Shown: positions 42,891 through 53,500 of the stretch, piece after piece
How the letters are laid out: the number at the start of each line of letters is the position of its first letter
Position numbering within the stretch: the first letter of the stretch is position 1
Source of the DNA: Leguminivora glycinivorella
Lineage: Eukaryota; Arthropoda; Insecta; Lepidoptera; Tortricidae
Length of the DNA stretch: 64,000 nucleotides
Direction of reading: 5' to 3'
NCBI RefSeq assembly: GCF_023078275.1
Contig: NC_062979.1
Coordinates: 14,737,848 to 14,801,847 of the forward strand
Position numbers and translations under genes: made by a program
Notes under the pieces: generated by a model
What the model saw: only the letters and a program-made list of their open reading frames with translations
The model's database searches: none
Told to the model about the DNA's origin: nothing

Positions 42891-44210
42891 AGATCTTATA
42901 AGATCGTAAGGAAACGACTAATCCGATGAACGATTAAGCTTAGTCTGTAATGTAAAAGTACCAGTGCTCGACACGCTCATTCCCAACAGATTAGGTGCAC
43001 TCTTCTCACGCCATGTATTGACGATGACTTAAGATTCAAATAGGTATAGTCTACTGGTATGGTATGTATGAAAGTCAAGCAGTCTTAACTTATCGTCAAG
43101 TAGGCTGAGAAAGTATGACTCCTTAGAATTTACCAACATGATTTATTTAAGTATACCAAGGAGGATCGAGTATAACAGAGAGTTACTGTCAAAGTAAAAT
43201 ATTTAATCACAGAGCATAGACTGCCATCTCTGGGCAGAAGCTTAAAACTTTTAGACCTCAATTTTGACCATTTGGCCCCATATTCTTAAGTGTTAAAATG
43301 TCAAATATTAATATTAGCGCCATCTAGCTGAGCGTACCCCAAAGGTGTAATGCCGTCTAGGCCACCGTACCTTTTTCTGTATGGTACTGAGGTACGTTTT
43401 TTTCTTAGACTTATACGGAGTTATATATATCTTTGGTATTACCTAATGTATTCCTTTTTAATACAATATATTTTTTGAAAACAGGAATCATATTTTTCTG
43501 TTTTTACGCACTTATATTTTTTCAAGTTGAACGAAGTACGGAAATAATATTTCTGGACGAAGCATTCCAGCAAACATTTATTCGCAAATATTAATCTTGA
43601 TGCTATTTTTAGCAAAAACTCATACCACTGCGAAACCCAAAATATTTAAAAAGTTTCGTAAGCAGCGCTACAACTTTTGGCATTGACTTTGAAACTAAAT
43701 TTTTAAATGATTTCGTCATAGGTTTGATGACCGTGCATGGGTTCCGTTATACGTTATATGGCTGTTTTGCTATAAAGATCTAAGAAGTTATTTAAAGAGG
43801 TCATTAAAAGTTTAGTTTAAAATTCATAGTGATACGTGGACTTAATTCCGGTAAACATGCGATGATGGTAGTCACCGACGTGTTGAAGATATTTAGAATA
43901 AAAACATCAATGACTCTTTATTGACTGTGCATATGATTATCATGTCATAAAGTTAAAAAACAGTACCGTTACGGAAATAAGCTAAAATGTATGAAACAGA
44001 CCAATACAAAAATTTACAACGTCCTTTTTACGACTAGTACGTGATCTAACATAAACATGTTAAGCAAAAGGAAATTTATTAATTTTTATTATACTTAGCG
44101 TTGTCTGTTACGTAGGTACAGTCAGCAATAGCGTCAATAGTAGCGGATGAAACAGCAGCGCATCAAAGTACTGACATTCTGAATAACATTTCTAAATCCT
44201 GCTCCTGTAA
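42891..44210. other. Intergenic, nothing firmly recognised
   Basis: A segment at 43190-43400 contains TTAGCGCCATCTAGCTGAGC and a GTACC-rich part, possibly an old dispersed repeat. No exon seen. Confidence 0.4.
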
Positions 44211-44316
44211 GGGCCACTTGCACCAACGAAAATGGAGGGTCAACCCACCATTTTATATGGAATTTGACAGATGACAGCCCACTAACCCTGAGTTAAGTGG
44301 TTGGTGCAAGTGGGCC
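44211..44316. mobile_element. PIF/Harbinger-type MITE, copy 1 (106 bp)
   Basis: Ends GGGCCACTTGCACCAAC and GTTGGTGCAAGTGGGCC, flanked by TAA on both sides (44208-44210, 44317-44319). A 3-bp TWA duplication is typical of Harbinger elements. Confidence 0.88.
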
Positions 44317-44325
44317 TAAGCATAA

Positions 44326-44403
44326 GTGCGTTTTCACATTATCCGATCCGATATCGGATGTAGGGCCGATATCCCATACATTGAAGCCGCCACCTTTGAT
44401 TTT
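44326..44403. mobile_element. ATCCGATATCGGAT family, copy 3 (left half only)
   Basis: GTGCGTTTTCACATTATCCG ATCCGATATCGGATGTAGG and the loop GCCGCCACCTTTGATTTT are present; the right arm is missing. It lies 10 bp after a Harbinger-type MITE. Confidence 0.8.
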
Positions 44404-44724
44404 ATCTACTCTCCCATAAACTTCAACACAAATTACGGCAAATAAAAATGTGATTTTTCGCTTTTCGTGTTTTACATAAATTAAAATTGTTTATTGAGAC
44501 AAACTTTTATATGTATCGCTAAGTCGCTATCCGTAACTGTACAAGCTGTGTACAAGTTATTCGTCTCTGGAATGCACTTCCGCTTAATATAAGACAATCC
44601 CCAAGCAAGTTAATTATAAAACGCATGCTGCACCAGCATCTGTTGAGTGCAGCACAAGTGAATTTGTTCTCCTTCGCGCATATGCATAATGTTTATAGTG
44701 TAATACATATACATACATACATAC
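44404..44724. other. Intergenic, nothing recognised
   Basis: No recognisable repeat or exon. Confidence 0.3.
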
Positions 44725-44940
44725 AATCACGCCTGTATCCCATAAAGGGGTAGGCAGAGCACATGAAACTACTAAAGCTTCAGGGCCACTCTTGGCAAAT
44801 AAGGGGTTAAAAGAAAACGAAACTGTGGCATTGCAGTGACAGGTTGCCAGCCTCTCGCCTACACCACAATTTAACCCATATCCCATAGTCGCCTTCTACG
44901 ACACCCACGGGAAGAAAGGGGGTGGTGAAATTCTTAACCC
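44725..44940 (+). repeat. Dispersed repeat, copy 3 of 3
   Basis: AATCACGCCTGTATCCCATA, GAAAGGGGGTGGTGAAATTC and TTAACCCGTCACCACACAGG; fullest of the three copies (others at 24258 and 30420). Confidence 0.7.
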
Positions 44941-45236
44941 GTCACCACACAGGCAATACATATTTGTGTAATAATATAACATGCATTCTATTGATTATTT
45001 TAAATAACATTGCCATAAATAAATGAATATTATAGTCCGACAAATAAAATGTTATAGTCATGAGTTCTGTGACACTTGTAAATATTTCGAATTACGCATA
45101 CTATGTTGGAAAAATATTTTTGAAAACTAATTTATAATATTTTTCCGTAAAACATACATTCTTGATATTTTGTAAATTTTTAAAAATATATTTAGTAAAT
45201 CGACCAATTTTTAACTCGCCATTCGTTCACCTCTAA

Positions 45237-45354
45237 GGGCCACTTGCACCAACGAAAATGGAGGGTTAACCCAAGGGTTAACTCACCGTTTTATATGGAA
45301 TTTGACAGATGACATCCCACTAACCCTGAGTTAAGTGGTTGGTGCAAGTGGGCC
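45237..45354. mobile_element. PIF/Harbinger-type MITE, copy 2 (118 bp)
   Basis: Nearly identical to the 44.2-kb copy with 12 extra bases near the middle (AAGGGTTAACTC), again flanked by TAA on both sides (45234-45236, 45355-45357). It confirms the boundaries of both. Confidence 0.9.
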
Positions 45355-45587
45355 TAAGCAAACATAATCGATGGAATCAGGCGTTGCTTTGCGGAAATCT
45401 AATGTTATATGTATGACGTACTAGTCTGCGAGTCAATTTGTACTGACCCGTTATACTAACTTGCGTGTTATTACATGCAATGAATGTTCCATGGTGGGAG
45501 GGCTCACCGCAAAAATAAATATATCAAACCATCACCAAAAATACAAAACTTGACACGTGTTTCGCCTCTCCACGAGGCATCCTCTGG

Positions 45588-45735
45588 TGCCGTAGCCGAA
45601 TGGCATTTCTGTGACGCGAAACAAAAACGAAACGCCGCGAAAGGTAGTCTGGCTCTGTCGCGCCAATACGCAAGAGCAATAGAGATAGATATATGCGATC
45701 GTTTCGTTTCGTGAATCGTGAGCGTTTGAGCCATT
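45588..45735 (+). repeat. Dispersed repeat with GCCGAATGGCATTTCTG core, best copy
   Basis: GTGCCGTAGCCGAATGGCAT, CTGGCTCTGTCGCGCCAATA, CGCAAGAGCAATAGAGATAG, ending GTTTGAGCCATTCGGCTAC. The two ends (GTAGCCGAATGGC / GCCATTCGGCTAC) are inverted, so this may be a MITE-like element about 150 bp long. Confidence 0.75.
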
Positions 45736-46509
45736 CGGCTACTTACCCTGGAAATGTTGACGACGCAAGGCCCAACAACGGACAAAAACACGACGGACGG
45801 GTTTTTTCTAAGCGAACCTGTCTATGTTTCATCCTAAAGTCCATAGTGCAAAATATGGATCAAAAAAATAATAATCGTGTCTTAAATGAATACAACTTTG
45901 ATTAAATATTCATATTTTAGGTACACATCGTATTACACGTGCATTAGCACGCCTAACGAAGACTTTTAACTGTCCGTCAGCGGAAATAATTCGTGTATAG
46001 GCGAATTTTTGCACAGTTGTAGGGAATGGTGTTCTAATCCACGTACTCAAAGTACTGATGGGTAGAGGAGGAGCTAACGGGTGGAGGGGGGTATAAATGT
46101 CCTTTTTTTAGTTTTTCGCGAATAACTCTTAAATTGTGGCACATAGCAAAAAATGTTCTGAAACACAAGTAATCTTCATAAAATTCTCTACAAAAAAGTC
46201 TTAAACACTTTTTATCTGGGACCAATCGTTCATGAGGTATGGAAGGGAAAAAAGGAATAAACTCACTTGTTTATGAACAATACGTTTATTCTTATAGAGA
46301 TGCGGTAGCGTGTCAAGCCAGGTTCAAGTAACAAAAGTATCAAGCAGCACCGTGTGTAGTTTGGAGCCACATTTGACCCCCTTCTAACTCAAAAAATATT
46401 TCACATAAACGTGTTATAATGCAACGTAAAAAGAAACCAACGCGCGTAGTAAAAATATGAGCTAAGTATAAGCGCTCCTCAATGAGCCCGGTACTAGCAG
46501 CCCGCCTTA

Positions 46510-46649
46510 GTGCGTTTTCACATTATCCGATCCGAAATCGGATGGAAGGATTTCAAAGGCAAAAATCCAAGACGGCGCCTTAAGTGTACGGGATATCGGT
46601 CCTACTTCCGATATCGGATCGGATAATGTGAAAACCTGTGAAAACGCAC
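46510..46649. mobile_element. ATCCGATATCGGAT family, copy 4 (in left arm)
   Basis: GTGCGTTTTCACATTATCCG on the left; right end GATCGGATAATGTGAAAAC then a duplicated CTGTGAAAACGCAC. It lies mirror-symmetric to copy 5 in the right arm. One arm reads GAAATCGGAT, a substitution relative to copy 5. Confidence 0.85.
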
Positions 46650-46829
46650 TTATCCCGCACGCGCGCAGCCCTTTATAAGCCACTGCGCGGCCGGCGCTCG
46701 CTCATCCCAGTCGTCCTCAAAACCTCGTCATAAGACCGCCCCACATGGATGGGGCGCGACCAGATACAGCCCTCACAGCACCCAGCGTGGAAGGGGCTAC
46801 TCAAACCCCAGCAGGGGTGTTGAACGACA

Positions 46830-47156
46830 TCACAGCAGCGCTCGCTCAGTATGTCTCGCGCAGCGATCCGACCACATTGTAGCTGACTTGACGAGCAAAG
46901 CATCGCGACCGCCCAGTATTGCTTTGAGGGGATAAATAAAATTCCCATCTTCCGTCTCTACTTCGATGGGAGCTCCGTTAGTGCATGCTCCCGAGCACAC
47001 ACCACAGACACTGGAGCAGGCAATTCCTGCTTTTCGGCAGCCGCATCGCACCCCACACCCAGTCTTGCATAGGCAAAATATAGTTTTGAGAATGGAGTCA
47101 GGTGCCACTGGGTCGTTGGTTGTCACTGGCTTTAATATGCCATCGTCTCTTTTAGT
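46830..47156 (-). pseudogene. CXC-type cysteine-rich coding fragment
   Basis: A minus-strand frame open from about 47156 to a stop at 46830 reads GILKPVTTNDPVAPDSILKT then IFCLCKTGCGVRCGCRKAG and IACSSVCGVCSGACTNG. Nine cysteines (coding positions 46983-47075) follow C-x-C-x3-C-x3-C-x-C-x6-C-x3-C-x2-C-x3-C, closely like the tesmin/TSO1 CXC DNA-binding repeat. There is no ATG start and the frame begins at a stop codon, so it is a fragment, perhaps the last part of a longer transposon-borne protein captured or left between the arms. The last seven codons run into the left arm. The CXC similarity is from pattern; no database match was made. Confidence 0.6.
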
Positions 47157-47412
47157 TCATCCCCATTCAGTAGGTGGTAAATAAATTGTACGTTAAATAC
47201 AAAATATTTATACTGAGCGAGCGCTGCTGTGATGTCGTTCAACACCCCTGCTGGGGTGTGAGTAGCCCCTTCCGCGCTTGGCGCTTTGAGGGCTGTATCT
47301 GGTAGCGCCCCATCCTTGTGAGGCGGTCTTACGACGACGTTTTGAGGACGACTGGGATGAGAGAGCGCCGGCCGCGCGGTGGCTTATAAAGGGCTGCGCG
47401 CGTGCGGGATAA

Positions 47413-47555
47413 GTGCGTTTTCACAGGTTTTCACATTATCCGATCCGATATCGGAAGTAGGACCGATATCCCGTACACTTAAGGCGCCGTCTTGGATTTT
47501 TGCCTTTGAAATCCTTCCCATATCCGATATCGGATCGGATAATGTGAAAACGCAC
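47413..47555. mobile_element. ATCCGATATCGGAT family, copy 5 (in right arm)
   Basis: Mirror counterpart of copy 4: it starts GTGCGTTTTCACAGGTTTTC and ends GATAATGTGAAAACGCAC. The duplicated CACAGGTTTTCAC wording at the inner end is present in both arms, so the insertion predates the arm duplication. Confidence 0.85.
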
Positions 47556-48364
47556 TAGGGCGGGCTGCTAGTACCGGGCTCATTGAGGAGCGCTTATAGC
47601 TCATATTATTATTACTACGCGCGTTGGTTTCTTTTTACGTTGCATTATAACACGTTTATGTGAAATAGTTTTTGAGTTAGAAGGGGGTCAAATGTGGCTC
47701 CAAATGGTTCGTGTAATATTACACACGGTGCTGCTTGCTACTTTTGTTACTTGAACCTGGCTTGACACGCTACCGCGTCTCTATAAGAATAAACGTATTG
47801 TTCATAAACAAGTGAGTTTATTCCTTTATTGTCCATATTTTCCCTTCCACATCTCATGAACTATTTATTGGTCCCAGATAAAAAGTGTATAAGACGTTTT
47901 TGTAGAGAATTTTATGAAGATTACTTGTGTTTCAGAACACTTTTTGCTATGTGCCACAATTTAAGAGTTATTCGCGAAAAACTAAAAATAGGGACCTTTA
48001 CACCCCCCTCCACCCGTTAGCTCCTCCCCTACCCATCAGTACTTTGAGTATGTGGATTAGAACACCATTCCCTACAATTATGCCAAAATTCGCCTATACA
48101 CGAATTATTCCCGTGAGATAGGCTTCATTGAGTGTGCTACATAATAATGTTATAACCAGTGTCATATCATGTACAGTGAATTGCAAAAGTGCATGGCGAA
48201 TTTATAAATGAATTCATTCATAATTTCTCCATGCAATTTCGCAGCTCACTGTACCTACATGTATATTTTGGCGTGTGATACTGCTAGGTTACCTATAGAG
48301 ATAGCGTAAATGTCATGAAAAATGCATTTTCTCAAACATGGTATGAAATTAGACTTCAAAGTAA

Positions 48365-48423
48365 GTGCGTTTTCACATTATTCGATCCGATATAGGATGT
48401 CGGAAGGATTTCAAAGGCAAAAT
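48365..48423. mobile_element. ATCCGATATCGGAT family, copy 6 (fragment)
   Basis: GTGCGTTTTCACATTATTCG ATCCGATATAGGATGTCGG joins directly to AAGGATTTCAAAGGCAAAAT, so the middle is deleted. Confidence 0.75.
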
Positions 48424-49239
48424 TTAACTAACCTATAAAATAAGTACGCATGCTTGCTACTGCTAACATACTTATCATATACAACGTGTTTCCGGTATCA
48501 CTCAAAACCTCAGACACCCCAACAGATTTTTATTTTTTTAAACTCATCTAGAGTATTCATCGTTTAATCTGATGGTTACTTTTTTTGAAATTGAATTTTT
48601 AGATTTCTGTACAGCTCTACTTGACTTTTAGCTCTACACTCAATAAGATAATTGCTAACTACCATCATAAACCATAAAACTATTTATTTGTGTACGTTAC
48701 TGCAACGACATAAGGTTTACCAATAGACAGCTAAGATGTCATTGTAAAACACTTTAAAGCTTTGTCACAGTAAACTTCAAATTGGACAGGTAATCGCAGT
48801 AAGCAAATTTAAACCCAATATTCAGAATGACAAGGTTGTAATTAGGTACGAGTTCAATTTGTTATGACTTATGATAAACATTAAGATTAAACTGACAAAC
48901 AACGTCAAACTCGTAGCGGAAAAAATAATCGCCCAAGTAACCAGCCAGTATTAATACCCCTAAATACTGAAAAAGGTAAACAACCTCTAGCAATGCGATA
49001 TACACAATGTTGTATTACTAATACAATAGAATAGGCACGTAAAAAATAAGTAATCATACTAATTTAAATAAAAATATTACCCCCATCAAGATATAGCTCA
49101 ATCGATTCTACTCTCGATTCTGAACAAACGGTTTTCAGGTTTTTAGTGTTAAGTGAAACACGGTGTATAATATAGTAAATTGTTGTCTTATAAGTGAAAT
49201 TTTGTAATTTCTTTAGACAATAAATACTCTTTAAACCGA
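48424..49239. other. Intergenic, nothing recognised
   Basis: No exon or recurrent element recognised. Confidence 0.35.
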
Positions 49240-49325
49240 AAATCAAAGATTGCGGCTTAAATGTATAAATGTATGGGGTATCGGTCCTACATCCGATATC
49301 GGATCGGATAATGTGAAAACACGTT
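49240..49325. mobile_element. ATCCGATATCGGAT family, copy 7 (right half only)
   Basis: AATCAAAGATTGCGGCTTAA, GGGGTATCGGTCCTACATCC, GATATCGGATCGGATAATGT, GAAAACACG. It is the half complementary to that kept in copy 3. Confidence 0.75.
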
Positions 49326-50436
49326 ACAGGCCGGGATGTATTTTTTTTTAAAGTTGCATTAGATATTTGTGTCATAACATCTAGGTATTTTAGCAATAAA
49401 AAAAAACTGTGAGGGCCTTTACAGACGTGCCGACTCGGACTTGTACAAGGCCTAAGCAATATTTGATTTTGATGCGTTTAGACACCTTGAAAAAAAAACG
49501 TTTCATAATACAAGACATTTTTTATTACTATGAAGGTACTTTTTATTTTTGGTAAAGTAATTACCTAAGAGTTAGGGAACGCCGTTCACTTTCTCCGTAC
49601 ATTGAAAGTCTTTTAAATCATTTTCCATGAAGTTGACTCATTTGCCACACGTGACTGGTGCCATAAATTATCAAGCAGTCAACCTGAAAATCCGAGGACT
49701 TGTAAACAAAAGCATAGCCACGTATACCCGTCAACCCTGACCCTTTCCAAACAACTTTCAACGGGACATCGAGATGCAATGTTGTGCACGCAAGTCCGAC
49801 ACCGGCATTCTAAATTCAGTACTTACCTGCATAACCGTACATCGACCCGTTGTTAAAAGTGTATCTAAAATGGTGAATGGCGGGTAACGATAAGTAGGGA
49901 TGTTAAACGTGAAATTCTGTGTAGAACTTGCCTAAAACGTTTGTTTGTAAATTCAAGTAGGACTGTAAATGAGTAATTTTGAATCTAATTCATGTGTATT
50001 AACTCACATCGCGGTATTCTGATTGATTTTTGTTGATTATTTATTACAGTTCTAACCTTTAAGTAAATATTTACCTACGATCCTAACAGGTACCTACTAA
50101 AGTAATTAATTCATATAAATATTTATGCAGGTACTTGTGAAATTTTCCGTAAGTATAAAGTACCTAATCTGTTTTTTTTTTTGCTTTGCGTCTTATTTTC
50201 GCCAGAGACATAATTAAATGAGGTTATTAATATCGTTCAATGTATAAACGTCAATACTTAGAACTTATATTAATTGTTCGCAGAATTTTCCTATTTTTTG
50301 CCCGATCTGAACTTTATATAACAACCAACATACACATTATAGAATATTCTTTATAGAATAGGAGAAATATTAATCTTGTTTATTTACGTCATAGGAGGCG
50401 TCACAATTTGTTTATAATAAGCGGTTGATTTGTCGA
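49326..50436. other. Upstream region of gene B, nothing recognised
   Basis: AT-rich DNA with no repeat family or exon that I could identify. Confidence 0.35.
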
Positions 50437-50475
50437 CATAAAAGAGGGGAACAGTGATATTTTGACGCATTGTGC
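50437..50475 (+). promoter_or_regulatory. Possible core promoter of gene B
   Basis: ACATAAAAGAGG at 50437-50448 resembles a TATA box. GCATTGTG about 30 bp downstream (50468-50475) could hold the start site, giving a leader of about 38 nt before the ATG. Position-based inference. Confidence 0.4.
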
Positions 50476-50506
50476 AAGAACTTTTCGCGAGGGTAACACG
50501 TTTAAA

Positions 50507-50567
50507 ATGAAGTTGGTGTTATTTTTTTGTGTAATCTGCATAATTGGCTCAAGAGCAGCTAATTTAC
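50507..50567 (+). CDS. Gene B exon 1 (signal peptide)
   Basis: ATG at 50507-50509 after TTTAAA, 61 nt, ending AATTTAC before GTAAGT. Encodes the signal peptide. Same length and phase as exon 1 of gene A. Confidence 0.9.
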
Positions 50568-53500
50568 GTAAGTGATATTTTTAAATTTATGATAGTTATA
50601 TGATCCTTTACGTTGACTACACAATAGTACAACTAGTTCAATGTCAGACATAAATAAACAACAAAATACTGTGTGCATTAGAATATACGTATGCTTAAGA
50701 TAAAAAGAGCTTTTTATACAATTAATCTCTTAGTGGGTCTTTCGTGAAGGTATTAGATACCGAATATATATCGTAGCATTATTAGTATTTGGAAATATAT
50801 AATAGGTAAGTCGTTAAGCTTTTTTCTTATATCAATCTAAACTGTACTTCGTCGACGCATGTTTTTTTATAGAAAATATTTTTTTATGTTTATTTCTTAA
50901 CCGGGTTTTTATACAAAAATATAGGGCAATATTTTGTACGGTATATAGTCTTCCTTGCATAATACGAGTACCCGCATCTACGATTATTTATTTTATTTCC
51001 GTTCGCCGCCTCGTCTTTCAGTAATCAAATCTCACGACCAATTTCACGATGTGCGATTGAACGGAAATGTTGTGTGTACACTTGTATGTATTATATTTGA
51101 AAGAAATATATATAACTAAGAAGTCTGTAATAAAAGATTTCATATAAACATGAAACAAGAGCTACAACCACAGAACATAAAACTATACCTATATTTTAAT
51201 GCAAAATTCCAGTTTTGTAACGACATTAACATTGTAACTATTAATTTATCTCTTGTCGCATCTAAAAGCCAATAAGTATGATGTTATCGGTATTCCCTAA
51301 GCATCGTTTTCAATAGGTTCTCGGCCCCTTTATCCTAAAAGGTTAAGAAAAGTTTCAGCCATCCGCCTTCGGCTGTGTCATTTCCTTTGTATAGGGCGTT
51401 AACTTCAGAAGGGCTGTCTTCCTTGGGAGCTATTATCTCTTCCAATTTAGGAATCACTTTGTCGGTCAGAAACAAAGAGGGAAGCTAACAGAGCACTTCC
51501 TTGTAGCGTGGAAATAAATTAATCCGGTGACCCTTGTCGACCCGATTGCAGCCTAAGACTCGTGGGCGCCTAAATAGGTATTGCTCACTTAATGCCGCGC
51601 TTAGCAATCCAATATTGAGTGAAGGGACTACATATGGTTAGGCTCTCTCATTTCTAAATTGGGTACAGTTCACTGCGGAGAAAAGGTATAGAATGTTGAC
51701 TGCTCGAAGCTTGTATGCAAAGATGCTATGCATTTCTTGATAAAATATCGTAACCGCAATACTATACAATTCATTAAATGGTTATGTCGACCAAAGTAAC
51801 GCTTCTGAGGTGTAGTCTCAACAACGATTCTACAATCTATCTCCTACAGCGTTTTCGTCGCTGGATTGATCATCGACATAACTATTATATGAGCGTTTCG
51901 TCGACATAACTTTTCAACTGCGAATGATAGACGTTTGACGACTGACTTTTTCATCGGAGTAACTACTCTCCGAAAAAACTTTTGACCGACGCATGATTCT
52001 CCGACAGAACCTTTCAACGGCAGTCGTTTGGCCGACAATAGTACAGTCAGCTGCAGAACTATAATCCAATAATTTCGCTTAAGAAAGCTTCGTTAAGTTG
52101 AGACTTTAATTTCACATTCGTTGTGTACTTTTGTACATTACAAATGAGACCTTTAATACTAGAATATGTTTGGATTAGATAGGTAGTCAGCAAATGTAAT
52201 AAAACCTAGTTTTTTTAACAAACATTTTGTTACAGCATCTTACATTACACCATGCTCGCGAAGCCTGCCCACCAACGAGCTGACGGATTGCGTCACGGCG
52301 GAGGCTAGAAGGATCCAATCAGAGTTCGGAAAGGGCATCCCGGAGTTCGATCTGGAGCCCATCGACCCTCTACCACTCAATGACATTAAGGCCAATGCGG
52401 GAACTTTCATCATTACGAGCAAAAACTTAGTTTTGAAGGGGCTCAAGAAAATGGAGATTCGTGAAGTCAAGTATGTGTTTTTAAAGAAATATTAATTATA
52501 ATTAATGGGTTTCAGCTTTTACTAAACTAACAACAATTCGTATCTATTCATAGCTTTAATATCTATTGCCACTATCAATTAACACCATGTATTTTACGCA
52601 CTAATGTTAGTCTGCTTTAATACTAGGATGAATAAGACGTCATTGTGATATTATCTGTCCGTATCAATAGTGACGTTTCTTCAAACAAAAATGTCCTTAC
52701 TATCATCATGATCAGGTGCATATCGTACCTAGATCTAATATTTGAAAGATATTAAAGTTCGAGTCGGGTCTGGAAATATAAATATCTAATTATCTTATCA
52801 TTATTATATGCAAGTAGAGGTAGATAATTAATCCAAATACTTAAGTTACATTTGCTAACAAAAAGTCCTTGTAAGTCGGATGTGCAACACTTTGGTCAAA
52901 ATATTCCAAAGGCCGCCTCGTAAATAAACCATGAAATGCAAATGTACGTATATGGTCGCCGTGCAAGGCAATCCGGTTATTTGTAATGAGTAGTAATAAC
53001 ACTCCATTTATTGACACATCAGAGCATTCGATAAAAATGTTGGTTTATATAATATACAACTTTATTAACCTAAGCGAGTTGGTTGGAGTTTCAAATTACG
53101 GTCCATGGGACCATTATATTATTTATTTTTGAAAACAAGACAGTTGAACAGTTTTCTTTTAAATATTTACCACAATATTTCCTTTCTTCCTCCTTCCTTC
53201 TTCCTTCCTCCTTCCTTCCTTCCTTCCAACCTTTCTTCCAAACACATCAGCAGAGTTCGAATGTCGTTGAATGTTTTAATAGATATTTTATTTTATAGCA
53301 AACAAGTTTTGTAGACAGATTCTTGACGACAGCCTATTTTTTAGTGGACTTTTCTGTATCACTAATATAAACCAGTATCCACGGTGTGCGTCATACTTTG
53401 TTTATCTTTCTTGTTTAAAAGTTGTATATCTTCTTCAACGGGGACTAAGATAGTGAACCACAAATAATATCCGTGGATCTAGCACAGGAGAGACGCGTCT

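Larger units (their letters stand above)
45981..48113. mobile_element. Long inverted-repeat element with a CXC-like spacer (2.1 kb)
   Basis: Left arm 45981-46852 and right arm 47210-48113 are inverted copies about 0.87-0.90 kb long and highly similar over their whole length (for example CAGCGCTCGCTCAGTAT at 46836-46852 against ATACTGAGCGAGCGCTG at 47210-47226; the outer ends share AATAATTCGTGTATAGGCG). Each arm contains one copy of the ATCCGATATCGGAT palindrome and a CTTTATAAGCCAC TATA-like box pointing to the centre. The 357-bp spacer encodes a cysteine-rich peptide on the minus strand. Total outline resembles a foldback transposon, but a local inverted duplication would look the same. No flanking target duplication was identified. 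Confidence 0.8.

Noticed and set aside
45693..45905. Frame of 70 codons at the end of the GCCGAATGGC repeat
   Set aside because: Begins inside a dispersed non-coding repeat and has no domain.
46034..46225. 63-codon frame in the left arm with a similar frame at 47829-48020
   Set aside because: The two are the same sequence in inverted arms, so similarity is expected without coding constraint; no known domain.
49064..49459. 131-codon minus-strand frame
   Set aside because: Includes a piece of the ATCCGATATCGGAT family and has no domain.
51318..51700. GC-richer block in gene B intron 1, considered as a further exon or an LTR
   Set aside because: No open frame matching the family, no terminal repeat pair found; left only as a possible retroelement scrap.
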